This document shows, piece after piece, positions 44,809-53,455 of a DNA stretch of 64,000 nt. Numbering within the stretch: position 1 is the stretch's first letter; each line of letters begins with the position of its first letter. Where the stretch lies: the NCBI RefSeq assembly GCF_018130165.1, contig NZ_JAFCLZ010000037.1, forward strand, positions 1 to 64,000, written 5' to 3'. Below the pieces are notes generated by a model. It had not been told where the DNA came from, ran no database searches, and saw only the letters and a list, made by a program, of their open reading frames with translations. Position numbers and translations under genes: made by a program. The stretch comes from Bradyrhizobium sp. JYMT SZCCT0180. Lineage in GTDB: Bacteria > Pseudomonadota > Alphaproteobacteria > Rhizobiales > Xanthobacteraceae.

Positions 44809-45194
44809 TGTATCGGCGCAACGAGTGCATCGCCAAAGCGTCAACCTGTCGTGAGAACGCGCACGGGGATCCAACACGTCATGACTACTGGATCGACGAA
44901 GCAATCGTATGGCATCAACGCGCCATCGACGCCCGTCGCGAATACGCGGCCATCCCGTTCAATCGAGCATTCACCATGCAAAAATTCTTTTTTGATATGA
45001 AAGACGGCGTCCCGATGCGAGACCGCATCGGCATCGAGTTCAACACCAATGCTGAAGCGATCAGCCACTGCAAGGAGATCGCGCAGGACTTCCGCGACAA
45101 CAGCCTGCGGGACGACCAGGACCTTGAGATATTGGTTGTCAACGAAAGCGGAAAAGAGATTTATCGCGAGTTCGTTCACCGCGAACCGGAATGA
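44808..45194 (+). CDS. Apparent fusion of a small helical protein with a DUF6894-like domain
   Basis: 128 residues, starting in a TGATG overlap with the zinc-ribbon gene. Residues 1-45 (MYRRNECIAKASTCRENAHG, then DEAIVWHQRAIDARREYAAI) look like one small protein family. Residues from the Met at codon 57 (MQKFFFDMKDGVPMRDRIGI, later ILVVNESGKEIYREFVHREP) form a DUF6894-like domain that usually begins its own gene. The two are read in one frame, so this is either a fusion or a lost stop codon; ATG 44976 has only a weak ribosome-binding site. Confidence 0.6.
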   Translation: MYRRNECIAKASTCRENAHGDPTRHDYWIDEAIVWHQRAIDARREYAAIPFNRAFTMQKFFFDMKDGVPMRDRIGIEFNTNAEAISHCKEIAQDFRDNSLRDDQDLEILVVNESGKEIYREFVHREPE

Positions 45195-45236
45195 GGAGGA
45201 TCGACTGCCCCTGCCCGCTTTGAATAGATTGGTCCA

Positions 45237-45446
45237 ATGATGTTGACTAACTCAACTCTCGAGTTCGAGCGCTTGCTGGGCAAGGCCGTGCTCGCATTGT
45301 GGCCGGAGCTTCCTCGCGACGTGCAAGAGAACCTGTTCGAAGCCGCTGTGGCCGGTGACATTGTAGTCGGAAAACATCTGGCGTCGTACCTGCACGACCA
45401 CCATCCGAAAACGACGCATCCCGAAACGCCGACGCGGTTAGCGTAA
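45237..45446 (+). CDS. Hypothetical small protein
   Basis: 69 residues: FERLLGKAVLALWPELPRDV, then QENLFEAAVAGDIVVGKHLA and YLHDHHPKT. Compact helical composition with His at the end. Two ATG codons are adjacent at 45237 and 45240; the ribosome-binding site is weak. Small proteins with this pattern are common in rhizobia, to my knowledge without a function. Confidence 0.55.
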   Translation: MMLTNSTLEFERLLGKAVLALWPELPRDVQENLFEAAVAGDIVVGKHLASYLHDHHPKTTHPETPTRLA

Positions 45447-45464
45447 TGAGGGTGTCACGGGCCG

Positions 45465-45662
45465 CTACGAGGCCAAGGCTGCGATTCCGGCAGCAATCCG
45501 ATTTCTGCCCGGTGTGGTTAGGCGCAACTTGCCGGCGATATCGGCCATGTAGCCTAACGCGATCAGTCGGGCGCTGTGTTCGGCAGGGATGACCGCCGGA
45601 CGGTCATTTACGGCGGTATGGCCAACCGCAAGCAGCGATGCGAATTCTTGATGGGTCAGCAT
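45465..45662 (-). CDS. Hypothetical small protein
   Basis: 65 residues from ATG 45662, preceded by GGAGGCGACA. It reads MLTHQEFASLLAVGHTAVND, then IPAEHSARLIALGYMADIAG and ends in TTPGRNRIAAGIAALAS. The middle resembles a winged-helix-like stretch, but no family is certain. Convergent with the gene at 45237, 18 bp between stops. Confidence 0.6.
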   Translation of the reverse strand: MLTHQEFASLLAVGHTAVNDRPAVIPAEHSARLIALGYMADIAGKLRLTTPGRNRIAAGIAALAS

Positions 45663-45923
45663 TGTCGCCTCCAGGTCATGGTCTGAGTATGGCCTGCTTC
45701 GGCAACACCGCATGGTCAATTTGGCTCAGTCGGAAAAAATGAATCCGAAAAAATTGAATCCGTCAGTCCCCATTTTAGAGAGCGAAGTTCTAAGCGCCCA
45801 CGTCCGAGTCTGCTCCTAGCACCGAGCCCGGGCACTTCACATCGCCGTGGACAACTTATGGATCGCAAAGAAGCCGCACATAAGCCTGACTGGAGGCAAA
45901 GCCTGTCGCGTGGAGGATTCGCC

Positions 45924-46103
45924 ATGGCTTCCAGATTCGTGATCGGTGACAAGGTCCATCAAGCATTCAGCAACCACGCCGAGGGAACGGTCGTTGCGAT
46001 ATTCAAGGATCAGGCCGGGGGGCTCCGGTATGCGGTTGAAATGTTCGGCCACCGCACCATTCAGATCGCAAGCGAAGGCAGCTTGGTCGCCCGCGACGAT
46101 TGA
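45924..46103 (+). CDS. Hypothetical small beta-rich protein
   Basis: 59 residues from ATG 45924, 8 nt after GGAGG. MASRFVIGDKVHQAFSNHAE and GTVVAIFKDQAGGLRYAVEM suggest a small SH3-like barrel (a VGDxVxxxF...G.V.....RYxVE pattern). It could bind nucleic acid or protein. An upstream in-frame ATG at 45858 lacks a ribosome-binding site. Confidence 0.6.
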   Translation: MASRFVIGDKVHQAFSNHAEGTVVAIFKDQAGGLRYAVEMFGHRTIQIASEGSLVARDD

Positions 46104-46651
46104 GTCGTCCAACTGACCCGGCTTTGGGACGGCTATAAGTCGGCGTTCGCTGATCAATGTCGCTCTGTCTGGAAAATCAATCCTGCCTTTGTCAGGGGAT
46201 TCCGGGAACCTTAGCCATAACGGTCTGTTGGTTTCGACCAATCCGACCAGATCCCCTCTTCGACCTTTCGGCTGGGCAGCGTGGACTACGGCCATAGAGT
46301 TATGGCGAGGTCGGGCGGAGAAATCCGGCAACCTTGGTAACCCGCACGCTGAATAGATGCTGCAGCATCGTCCCCAGCCGATTCAAAATCCGTTGAGAAG
46401 CAGGAAAATACGAAGCCGCGCCTACTCTTGCAATCGATGCACATGATGGAACACGTTTATTATCGATGACGATGGCCTCCGCCAGGTTGACGGATCGCAG
46501 GGCTGCGATGTCGTCGAGCAGAGTAATGTCTACACAGCTCTGACCAGGGCGCGGTTTGGACAATTCAAACTCTGCCTTTAACGTCTTGAACTGAGCTGGC
46601 GGCGTCGACCGGGAGGATTGAACAAGGCTTCCGAGGTCGAAAGAGGCAACC
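46104..46651. other. 548-bp region without a convincing gene
   Basis: A minus-strand frame ending at 46300 contains DITLLDDIAALRSVNLAEAI and other protein-like stretches, but it runs on through the antisense of the zinc-ribbon gene and has no supported start. It may be a decayed gene. Nothing else was recognised. Confidence 0.4.
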
Positions 46652-46831
46652 ATGAAAATCGCGCGTCCACCGCCGAGCTGTACCCATTTCCAAACCACGG
46701 AGCTGCCGTGCGCCACATGCGGCAGGCCGATGAAGCTGACCCTCATCGAACCAAGCGGCTCCCACATCGAACTGCGCACGTTCGAATGCGCGGGGTGCGA
46801 CACAGGCGCCAGCTTTTTGATGGCTGTTTAG
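46652..46831 (+). CDS. Small zinc-ribbon-like protein, copy 2
   Basis: 59 residues from ATG 46652, with AGAGG upstream. Cys pairs CATCGRPM and CAGC flank KLTLIEPSGSHIELRTFE, matching the paralogue at 44614 in motif spacing and in most intervening residues. A short N-terminal extension (MKIARPPPSCTHFQTTELP) differs. The pair suggests a local duplication about 2 kb apart. Confidence 0.7.
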   Translation: MKIARPPPSCTHFQTTELPCATCGRPMKLTLIEPSGSHIELRTFECAGCDTGASFLMAV

Positions 46832-46889
46832 GCGGCGTCAACTCGTGGCCACTTCAACCCGACGGGCACCAAAGGTCTGTCCCGCCCGC

Positions 46890-47144
46890 TTAATCGCGGG
46901 TCATGGCGATCAGCTTGAAGTCCTTGTCGAGCTTGATGTCGAACTGCCCATCCCTGCATTTGGCGTCATCGACTTCAAAGTAGCTGCTGGCCTCGGTTTC
47001 CTTTTCCATCTTGCCGCCCGTGCAGCCAAGGCCTTCCAGGACAGCCTTGATCTTCTCGGCCTCGGCCGGTGTCACGGGGGTGTCAGCAAGCGCAAAGGTG
47101 CTGCTTGCAAGTGCAGCAGCGAACGCCGTCACGAACAGCTTCAT
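46890..47144 (-). CDS. Small exported PepSY-like protein
   Basis: 84 residues from ATG 47144, with GGAGAA upstream. Signal peptide (LFVTAFAAALASSTFALA), then a PepSY-like domain: VTPAEAEKIKAVLEGLGCTG, GKMEKETEASSYFEVDDAKC, and a final DGQFDIKLDKDFKLIAMTRD. Two Cys probably form a disulfide. Such single-domain PepSY proteins are periplasmic; their function is not established. Confidence 0.75.
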   Translation of the reverse strand: MKLFVTAFAAALASSTFALADTPVTPAEAEKIKAVLEGLGCTGGKMEKETEASSYFEVDDAKCRDGQFDIKLDKDFKLIAMTRD

Positions 47145-47301
47145 CGGTGCGTTCTCCAGTTGAGAAAACGAAACCAGCCTGACCCAGGTTTGTTCCAAAA
47201 ACAAGCGCGCCAGGAGGAACCCACATGCGCGCCCGGGAGCTCGCTCGCGATGCTGCGCGCGTGTTATCGTCCCAAAAAACCAACCTGAAAGGGAGCAAGT
47301 A

Positions 47302-48966
47302 ATGCGCGGACGGCGTGTAGTGATGGATTCGCTGGTGTCGAACGGCGTGAGCCACATCTTCGGCAATCCCGGGACGACAGAAACGCCGTTGCTGGACAGT
47401 CTGGTGAGCTATCCGCAGATCGAATATGTCATGACCCTCCATGAGGGCGTGGCGGTCGGCGCGGCGAGTTTCCATGCACAGGCCACCGGCCGCGCTTCGG
47501 TTGCCAATCTCCACGTAGCTCCCGGGCTCGGCAATGCCATCGGCGCGATCTACGGCGCGCTCAAGGCCAATTCGCCCCTCGTCGTGACCGCCGGCCAGCA
47601 GGATACGCGCATGCGGCTGGCCAACCCGGTGCTGGGCCACGACCTCGTCGCCATGGCCGCGCCGGTCACCAAATGGAGCGTGCAGGTGGAACGTGCGGAT
47701 GAGCTCGCGCCCGTGCTGCGGCGCGCTTTCAAGGTCGCGACCGATGCGCCCAGGGGACCGGTTTTCGTCTCGCTTCCGATCAACGTGCTGGAGCAGGAAA
47801 CCAATATCGAGGCGATCGCCTCAGATAAATTGTGGCGTTCGCCACAGCCGGACCCCGCAGGTATCGAGGAATTGGCCTCGCTTCTCCTGAAATCAGAGCG
47901 GCCCACCATCGTTGCCGGCGATGACGTGGCCCGATCAGAGGCCTCTCAAGCGCTCGTCGCACTGGCGGAGGCGATCGGCGCGCCGGTTTGGTTCGAAGGG
48001 TTGCGCGCCCATGCGCCGTTTCCGACCAGCCATCCGAACTACCGCCAATCGCTCCCGGCCGACGCTGCGCAGGTTCGCAAAGCCCTGTCGGATACCGATC
48101 TCGTCCTGCTGCTGGGAGGTCCGTTCTTCGAGGACATCTGGCATGCGGAAGGCAGCCATTTCCCCGACGGCGCCGTCGTCGTCCAGATCGAGGAATCGCC
48201 CGAGCGTCTGGCGTTCAATCACCGCCTCGACGGCGGCATCGTCGGCGCCATGGCGGCCAGCATCGGCTCGCTGACGAAGACCATAAGCAGCCGGCAAAAC
48301 GCCGAATTCAAGCTCGCCGCAGTGCGCCGCAATCAGGCGCTCGCCGAGTTGAGCGCCCGCGATCGGGAGGCGCACCGGGCGCGGCTCGAGAAAGCCTGGA
48401 ACCGCGAGCCGAGCTCGATGGCGCGAGTGACGGCCGAGCTCCGGCGGGGGCTGCCTGATAATGTCGTCATCGTGGACGAAAGCATCACCGCCAGCCTCGA
48501 CATGGCGCGGTCGTTCGATTATCGCGGCTTCGGTGATTATTTCGGCGGGCGCGGCGGCGGCATCGGTCAGGGATTTTCCGGCGCGATCGGGGTGAAGGTC
48601 GCGATGCCGGATCGCCCGGTGGTCGCCGTCTCCGGCGACGGCTCGGCGATGTACAGCATTCAGGCGCTGTGGACCGCCGCCCACCACAAGCTCGCGATCG
48701 TGTTCGTCATTCTTTCAAACCGGCAATATCGCATCCTCAAGCACAACGTCGACGTCTGGCGTCAGAACTTCGAGGCGGGAACGCAGCATCCCTATCAGCA
48801 GATGGACCTGACGGGCCCGGACCTCGATTTCGTTCATCTGGCGGCCGGCATGGGCGTCGAAGGCGTCAGGGTCGAAAAGGCCGACGACATTGCCGCGGTC
48901 ATCGAGCGTGCCGTGGCGGGAAATCGTCCCTATCTGGTCGAGATCGCCATCGAAGGTAAGCGGTGA
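47302..48966 (+). CDS. Thiamine-diphosphate-dependent enzyme, benzoylformate-decarboxylase-like
   Basis: 554 residues with the three domains of the ThDP decarboxylase/synthase family. E48 (LHEG) is the cofactor-activating glutamate, VSGDGSAMYSIQALW near residue 445 begins the GDG...N cofactor motif, and FVILSNRQYRILK completes it. The N-terminus (FGNPGTTETPLLDSL) and overall pattern are nearest to benzoylformate decarboxylase rather than acetolactate synthase. It probably decarboxylates an aromatic 2-oxoacid. AAGGGAG precedes the start. No pathway genes lie beside it. Confidence 0.88.
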   Translation: MRGRRVVMDSLVSNGVSHIFGNPGTTETPLLDSLVSYPQIEYVMTLHEGVAVGAASFHAQATGRASVANLHVAPGLGNAIGAIYGALKANSPLVVTAGQQDTRMRLANPVLGHDLVAMAAPVTKWSVQVERADELAPVLRRAFKVATDAPRGPVFVSLPINVLEQETNIEAIASDKLWRSPQPDPAGIEELASLLLKSERPTIVAGDDVARSEASQALVALAEAIGAPVWFEGLRAHAPFPTSHPNYRQSLPADAAQVRKALSDTDLVLLLGGPFFEDIWHAEGSHFPDGAVVVQIEESPERLAFNHRLDGGIVGAMAASIGSLTKTISSRQNAEFKLAAVRRNQALAELSARDREAHRARLEKAWNREPSSMARVTAELRRGLPDNVVIVDESITASLDMARSFDYRGFGDYFGGRGGGIGQGFSGAIGVKVAMPDRPVVAVSGDGSAMYSIQALWTAAHHKLAIVFVILSNRQYRILKHNVDVWRQNFEAGTQHPYQQMDLTGPDLDFVHLAAGMGVEGVRVEKADDIAAVIERAVAGNRPYLVEIAIEGKR

Positions 48967-49035
48967 GCGGAGGTTATCTGCTGTGCTCGAGCATAATGAA
49001 ATTGTTTGAACCGGTCAGGCGGCAAGCTCGGTGCA

Positions 49036-49155
49036 CCTCTCCCGCTTGCGGGGGAGGTCGACGCGCGAAGCGCGGCGGGTGGGGGCTCTCTCCACTTGGA
49101 AAGCGCGTCGTGTGGATAGACCCCCACCCCAGCCCTCCCCCGCAAGCGGGAGAGG
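49036..49155. repeat. Long palindromic intergenic repeat
   Basis: The left arm at 49036-49057 (CCTCTCCCGCTTGCGGGGGA and two more bases) is an exact reverse complement of 49134-49155, 22 of 22. GGTGGGGG and CCCCCACC form a further inner pair. The right-hand flank to 49188 matches 76-124. This is a mobile-element-like intergenic repeat between convergent genes, with terminator potential. Confidence 0.85.
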
Positions 49156-49202
49156 GAGCGCAGTCCCTTCGCGGCTGCTATCTGATCTAAACTCCTCCCG
49201 CT

Positions 49203-50414
49203 TTAGCGCACAGCCGGCGGCTTCTGCACCGTCGGCGCGGCGGCAGCGAGAATATCCGCGCGAACGCCCGTCCGCGGCGGATAGATCCGCTGCCGGTTGA
49301 TGATCTGTTTTGTCGCCTTGGCGGCGGCGCCGGAGGCGTGCAGCTGGCGATCCCATCCGACGGTGTGCAGCGCGCCCCAGGCGCCGAGATCGAGCACGGT
49401 GACATACCAATCGATGTCAAGCGGAAGCATCGCTTGCCCGAGCAGATCAGCCACAACGTTGTTTCCGGCAAAGCGGCCCATCGGCCGTGCGAACTGGCAG
49501 GACATCACGGTGGCATGTTCGCCGTCCACGATGCAGGAAGCCACATCGCCGGCGGCGAAGATGTTTGTCGCACCGGTGAGGCGCATGAACTGATCCACAT
49601 GGAGGCGGCCAAGCCGATCGCGCTCGACATAAATCGTTTGCGCCACCGGGCTTGCCCTCATCCCCCCGCACCACACCACCGTCCGCGTCGGGATGACTTC
49701 GCCGGAGCTCAGCGCGACGGTATTCGCATCGACCGCCGTGACCCTTGCGTTGAGCCGCGTTTCCACACCCAGCGCCGCCAGTGCATCACTGACGATCGGG
49801 CGCGCTTGTTCTCCGAGCGTCACGCCCACAATGGGATTTGGATCGACGAGAATAATGCGTCGCCCGCCGGAGAGACCTGCCTTTTCAAGCTTGCCCGGCA
49901 TCTCGGTCGCGACTTCGATGCCGGTAAATCCGGCGCCGACGACGACCACCGTCGCGCGGCCTTCGGCATCCGCCTGCCCGCCCAACGCGGCGAGGTGCGC
50001 CTCGAGCCGGACGGCCGCCGCATAACTATCCACGTCGAAGCCGTATTCCGCCAGCCCCGGCACCGCGGGGCGCGCGAGCTGGCTGCCGAGCGTCAGCACC
50101 AGCCGATCGTATGCGATGACCTCGCTGCCGCTATTCGTGGTGACGCTCACCTGCTGCCGGGCGGGATCGACCGCCCTCACCTCGGCAACCCTGTGATCGA
50201 CGCCTACCGGGTCGAGCAGTTCGGCCAGCCGTATCGCCGCCTCGCCGATGTCGACCTCGTAATTGCGAACCCTGATGTTGTGGTAGGGGTTGCGGTCGAC
50301 GACCAGTATCTCGACATCCGCCGCCGGCGCGCCGATCTCGTCACGCTTGCGCGCAGCACCCAGGGCGGCCCACAGCCCCGCAAATCCAGCACCAAGGACA
50401 ACAATGCGCGTCAT
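49203..50414 (-). CDS. NAD(P)/FAD-dependent oxidoreductase, type-II NADH dehydrogenase-like
   Basis: 403 residues. Two Rossmann motifs: GAGFAG (8-13) for FAD and VVVVGAGFTGIEVATEMPGK near residue 155 for NAD(P)H. Further flavoprotein features are NIFAAGDVASC and a C-terminal VTVLDLGAWGALHTVGWDRQ. Overall it is most like NDH-2 and related quinone reductases. There is no clear membrane helix; attachment may be peripheral. The gene ends beside the palindromic repeat. Confidence 0.88.
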   Translation of the reverse strand: MTRIVVLGAGFAGLWAALGAARKRDEIGAPAADVEILVVDRNPYHNIRVRNYEVDIGEAAIRLAELLDPVGVDHRVAEVRAVDPARQQVSVTTNSGSEVIAYDRLVLTLGSQLARPAVPGLAEYGFDVDSYAAAVRLEAHLAALGGQADAEGRATVVVVGAGFTGIEVATEMPGKLEKAGLSGGRRIILVDPNPIVGVTLGEQARPIVSDALAALGVETRLNARVTAVDANTVALSSGEVIPTRTVVWCGGMRASPVAQTIYVERDRLGRLHVDQFMRLTGATNIFAAGDVASCIVDGEHATVMSCQFARPMGRFAGNNVVADLLGQAMLPLDIDWYVTVLDLGAWGALHTVGWDRQLHASGAAAKATKQIINRQRIYPPRTGVRADILAAAAPTVQKPPAVR

Positions 50415-50685
50415 GTGATTTTTCCGGACGTTCGGTGGAAGCTAACCGTGTGAGCGGACCGGAATCAAGCCAAGTGCGCGCCGCCCAGACTTGGCAAGCT
50501 TCACCTGCAAATCCAAATTCGCTTGTGTGATATCTGGTTGAGGCAGCCGATTACCGCATCCTGAGGCCGGGCTACGCGGTTTTGACTTCCGCATACCGCG
50601 GCAAATTGGTAGGGTTTCCGTCAAACCTGCTCACCGGGAAGTCGATGAAGCCGATCACGCCACGTTAACGTGAGGTGATGCGCAA

Positions 50686-51996
50686 ATGGTCCCGAAAACC
50701 CAATACGCAAAGAGCGGTGATGTTCGCATCGCCTATCAGGTCGTCGGCGAAGGGCCGTTCGACCTCGTGTTCGTTCCTGGTTTCATTTCGAACCTCGATG
50801 TTGCCTGGGAAGAGCCTTATCGGGCGCGGGTTTGGACCCGCCTGGCGGCCTTCGCCCGCCTGATCATGTTCGACAAGCGCGGCACCGGGCTTTCCGACAG
50901 AACGGTTGGTGTGCCAACCCTCGAAGAGCGCATGGACGATGTTCGCGCGGTCATGGACGCCGTGGGCTCGCAACAGGCTGCCCTGTTCGGCATCTCCGAA
51001 GGTGGCGCGATGTCAGTCCTGTTCGCGGCAACCTATCCGGAGCGTACCCGAGCGTTGGTCCTTTACGGCACATATGGCCACTTTCTCTCGTGGGTTATAC
51101 CTCCGGACAGGATCGATGCCGCCCTGGATCGCCTGGAGAAAAATTGGGGCACCGGCGAGAGCCTCCGTTTGTTCGCCCCCAGTGTGGCATCAGATGAGAC
51201 GTTCAAGCTGTCATGGGCCCGTTTTGAACGTCTGGGCGCAAGCCCCTCCGCAGTTGTCGCGCTTATGCGAATGAACAGCGAAATCGATGTGCGTCCAATC
51301 CTTCCGTCGATCCGAGTGCCGACGTTCATCATACATCGACAAGGGGACGTTCGCGTCAACGTTGAAGCGGGGCGGTTCATGGCCCGGCAAATCCCAAACG
51401 CGAAATATCTCGAGTTGCCCGGCAGCGATCACATGTTGTGGACTGGCGCGACAGAACGGATATTGGATGAGGTCGAAGAATTTCTGACAGGCTCGCGGTC
51501 GGCAATCGAATCTGATCGCGTGCTCGCGACGGTTCTGTTCACTGACATTGTGAACTCAACCAAGCGCGCCGAGACGATCGGAGATCGTGCATGGCACGAC
51601 GTGCTTGATCGGCACAACGCGCTCGTGCGGCGGGAGATCTCGCGACATAGAGGGCATGAGGTGCGAACAATGGGAGACGGCTTCCTGGCAACCTTTGACG
51701 GGCCGGCTCGGTCAATCCGGTGCGCTCTGGCGATCAATGAAGGCGTCGAAGCTCTTGGACTGCAGGTAAGGGCCGGCCTTCACACCGGCGAGGTCGAAAT
51801 GGCCGATGATGATCTGAGCGGCATTGCGGTCCACATTGCATCGCGCGTCGCGACGATGGCAAAGCCCGGGCAGGTTCTGGTGTCGAATACAGTCCGTGAC
51901 CTTGTCGCCGGATCAAACATCAGGTTTCATGACGAAGGTAGCCATTCCCTGAAAGGCATCACAGAAAGGGTCAGATTGTTCGCGGCGGAACGTTAG
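50686..51996 (+). CDS. Alpha/beta hydrolase fused to an adenylate/guanylate cyclase domain
   Basis: 436 residues. Residues 10-260 are an alpha/beta hydrolase (FARLIMFDKRGTGLSDR, nucleophile S104 in GISEGG, H at LPGSDHMLW). Residues from about 280 are a class III cyclase catalytic domain: TVLFTDIVNSTKRAETIGD carries the metal-binding Asp, followed by EVRTMGDGFLATFDGPARSI and a VRAGLHTGEVE segment. It may make cAMP in response to a ligand bound or cleaved by the hydrolase part. GAGGTG precedes the start. Confidence 0.92.
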   Translation: MVPKTQYAKSGDVRIAYQVVGEGPFDLVFVPGFISNLDVAWEEPYRARVWTRLAAFARLIMFDKRGTGLSDRTVGVPTLEERMDDVRAVMDAVGSQQAALFGISEGGAMSVLFAATYPERTRALVLYGTYGHFLSWVIPPDRIDAALDRLEKNWGTGESLRLFAPSVASDETFKLSWARFERLGASPSAVVALMRMNSEIDVRPILPSIRVPTFIIHRQGDVRVNVEAGRFMARQIPNAKYLELPGSDHMLWTGATERILDEVEEFLTGSRSAIESDRVLATVLFTDIVNSTKRAETIGDRAWHDVLDRHNALVRREISRHRGHEVRTMGDGFLATFDGPARSIRCALAINEGVEALGLQVRAGLHTGEVEMADDDLSGIAVHIASRVATMAKPGQVLVSNTVRDLVAGSNIRFHDEGSHSLKGITERVRLFAAER

Positions 51997-52057
51997 TGGT
52001 GCAAGGCGGACTGCGTCGCTATAGGCGGAAGGCTTCTTACTTTGAAGGAGGCATCCA

Positions 52058-52171
52058 ATGTTCGCGACAATCAAATGGAACTCCCGGTATAGCGTTCGCG
52101 AACGGGTGACGGACGGGAACGAGCAAAGCCGTCAAATGATGAAAACATCTGGCGGCTTTGCCGCGACCTGA
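52058..52171 (+). CDS. Possible 37-residue peptide behind a perfect ribosome-binding site
   Basis: ATG 52058 lies 6 nt after GAAGGAGG. The frame encodes MFATIKWNSRYSVRERVTDG and a Gly/Ala tail. Only the start region looks gene-like: 20 of 22 bases at 52041-52062 match the ribosome-binding and start region of the cupin gene on the other strand (52682-52703). It may be a small peptide or the relic of an inverted duplication. Confidence 0.35.
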   Translation: MFATIKWNSRYSVRERVTDGNEQSRQMMKTSGGFAAT

Positions 52172-52314
52172 TGCCCGGGCATGCGGTATGCACTTCCGAG
52201 CGAGACAATCCACGCTGTCGTAGCGGTTTGGCAAAGCTTGTTAAGCTGAACATCGGTGCTGCAGGTTATTTCTGGAACCACCTTGGCCTACGGGGCGGCG
52301 TCCCGCGCTTGGGT

Positions 52315-52686
52315 CTATTGCGCCGGCTCGCTGAGTGGTTTGCCCTTGTCCACAATGTGCACCGTCAGCATTCTTAGGACTTTGTCTCCCGCTACCTTGA
52401 AGCCGGCATGCGGAACGTCGCGCGCGTTAATCACCGCTGCGCCGGTCGGGAATGGGCGTTCCTTTCCGTCGGGTAGCTGCAGGGTGGCGCCTTCCAACAC
52501 GTAAACAGCTTCCTCGCCGTGATGGGTATGCCTGGCCAAAGTATCACCTGGTTTCAATTCCACAAAGCTGACGATGATTTCCATGTTAGTGCCGGTTAAA
52601 TCGGCCTTTTTCAATTCGGTCCGAGCGGTTTGGGCATTGGCCGTTGCGGCGAGAGCGAAAAAGAGAGCTAAAGCCAATCGAAACAT
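52315..52686 (-). CDS. Secreted small cupin-domain protein
   Basis: 123 residues. Signal peptide MFRLALALFFALAATANA, then a compact cupin: VELKPGDTLARHTHHGEEAV provides His and Glu metal ligands, and DVPHAGFKVAGDKVLRMLTV the second motif. AAAGGAGG precedes the start. It acts outside the cytoplasm; substrate unknown. Confidence 0.82.
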   Translation of the reverse strand: MFRLALALFFALAATANAQTARTELKKADLTGTNMEIIVSFVELKPGDTLARHTHHGEEAVYVLEGATLQLPDGKERPFPTGAAVINARDVPHAGFKVAGDKVLRMLTVHIVDKGKPLSEPAQ

Positions 52687-53270
52687 TGGACGCCTCCTTT
52701 AAATGCCTTTGTGTAGTCGATCACCTCGCGCCAGCTCGGACGCGGGTCGACCCAACGCACGCTACCGCACTTCGAGTACTTTGAGTGAGTGAAACGCGCG
52801 CGGGCGTTTTCATGCAGAGGCCCAAACCGACACTGAAGGCTCACGCCGGAAGTCATTCACCTGCGCTCGGCGGACCTGCGTCGCCCCGCGCGCAAGAGCA
52901 ATTTGGATACGGCGACTGCGACAAATCAACCCGACGGGCAAATCAGTTCTGATTTACGGAAATCATGTCAAGTCAAAAATTTACGAAAATCAAAAATGTT
53001 TCCCTTCCCTTCGACCCAAATCAGCGGCACATTCTCGCCCATCCCGCCCCACTCAGAGGGCGTTGGCCATCGTCACAACGAGGGGCGGGTCGCGATGGAC
53101 GCCTGGTTCACGTCTGACGACGGCGTGGATTAAGCGTACGGCAAAACCGTGTGGTCCTGGCGCCCGTTGCAGGCGTCAAGCTGTCGGAGAAGCGTGAGCG
53201 GAAACGGCAGCGACGGAGTCACCTAAGAACTCGTCTCCGGGGAGAGCACGGCATAAGCCGTAAAGCCATT
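52687..53270. other. Gene-poor region, probably part of a longer dispersed repeat
   Basis: 584 bp with no believable coding frame. The stretch from about 52890 to 53270 (containing AAATCATGTCAAGTC and GTACGGCAAAACCGTGTGG) runs straight into the cloverleaf structure. From memory, similar text recurs in Bradyrhizobium genomes, but I could not search. A small hairpin, ACGGC-ATAA-GCCGT, lies at 53248-53261. Confidence 0.45.
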
Positions 53271-53377
53271 GCGCAGGGAATGTCGGAGTGCCTCCGCTGC
53301 CCTGTATGCTCGTGTGCAGCTTTGCACTATTCGCACACGAGACCGCGGGTGCAGCGCGCACCCGGCATTCCCTGCGC
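53271..53377 (+). other. Cloverleaf-like structured element
   Basis: A perfect 12-bp outer stem, GCGCAGGGAATG (53271-53282) with CATTCCCTGCGC (53366-53377), encloses three hairpins: CGGAG/CTCCG (53284-53296), CTCGTGTGC/GCACACGAG (53309-53341) and CGGGTGC/GCACCCG (53346-53364). It is not a tRNA: the loops do not fit and no anticodon arm is present. The strand is arbitrary. It could be a structured RNA or a DNA cruciform belonging to a repeat. Confidence 0.6.
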
Positions 53378-53455
53378 CCTCTGAATCCTCGGAGGGTCCA
53401 ACGGACGCAAAACCTCGGGCGTATCGCGCCGCGAGAACGCGTACACATATTCAGG

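Noticed and set aside
46300..46803. 167-codon minus-strand frame
   Set aside because: Partly antisense to the zinc-ribbon gene; the remaining part looks protein-like but has no supported start.
53271..53377. Possible tRNA
   Set aside because: The cloverleaf shape is only superficial: stem lengths, loop sequences and the 3' end do not fit a tRNA.
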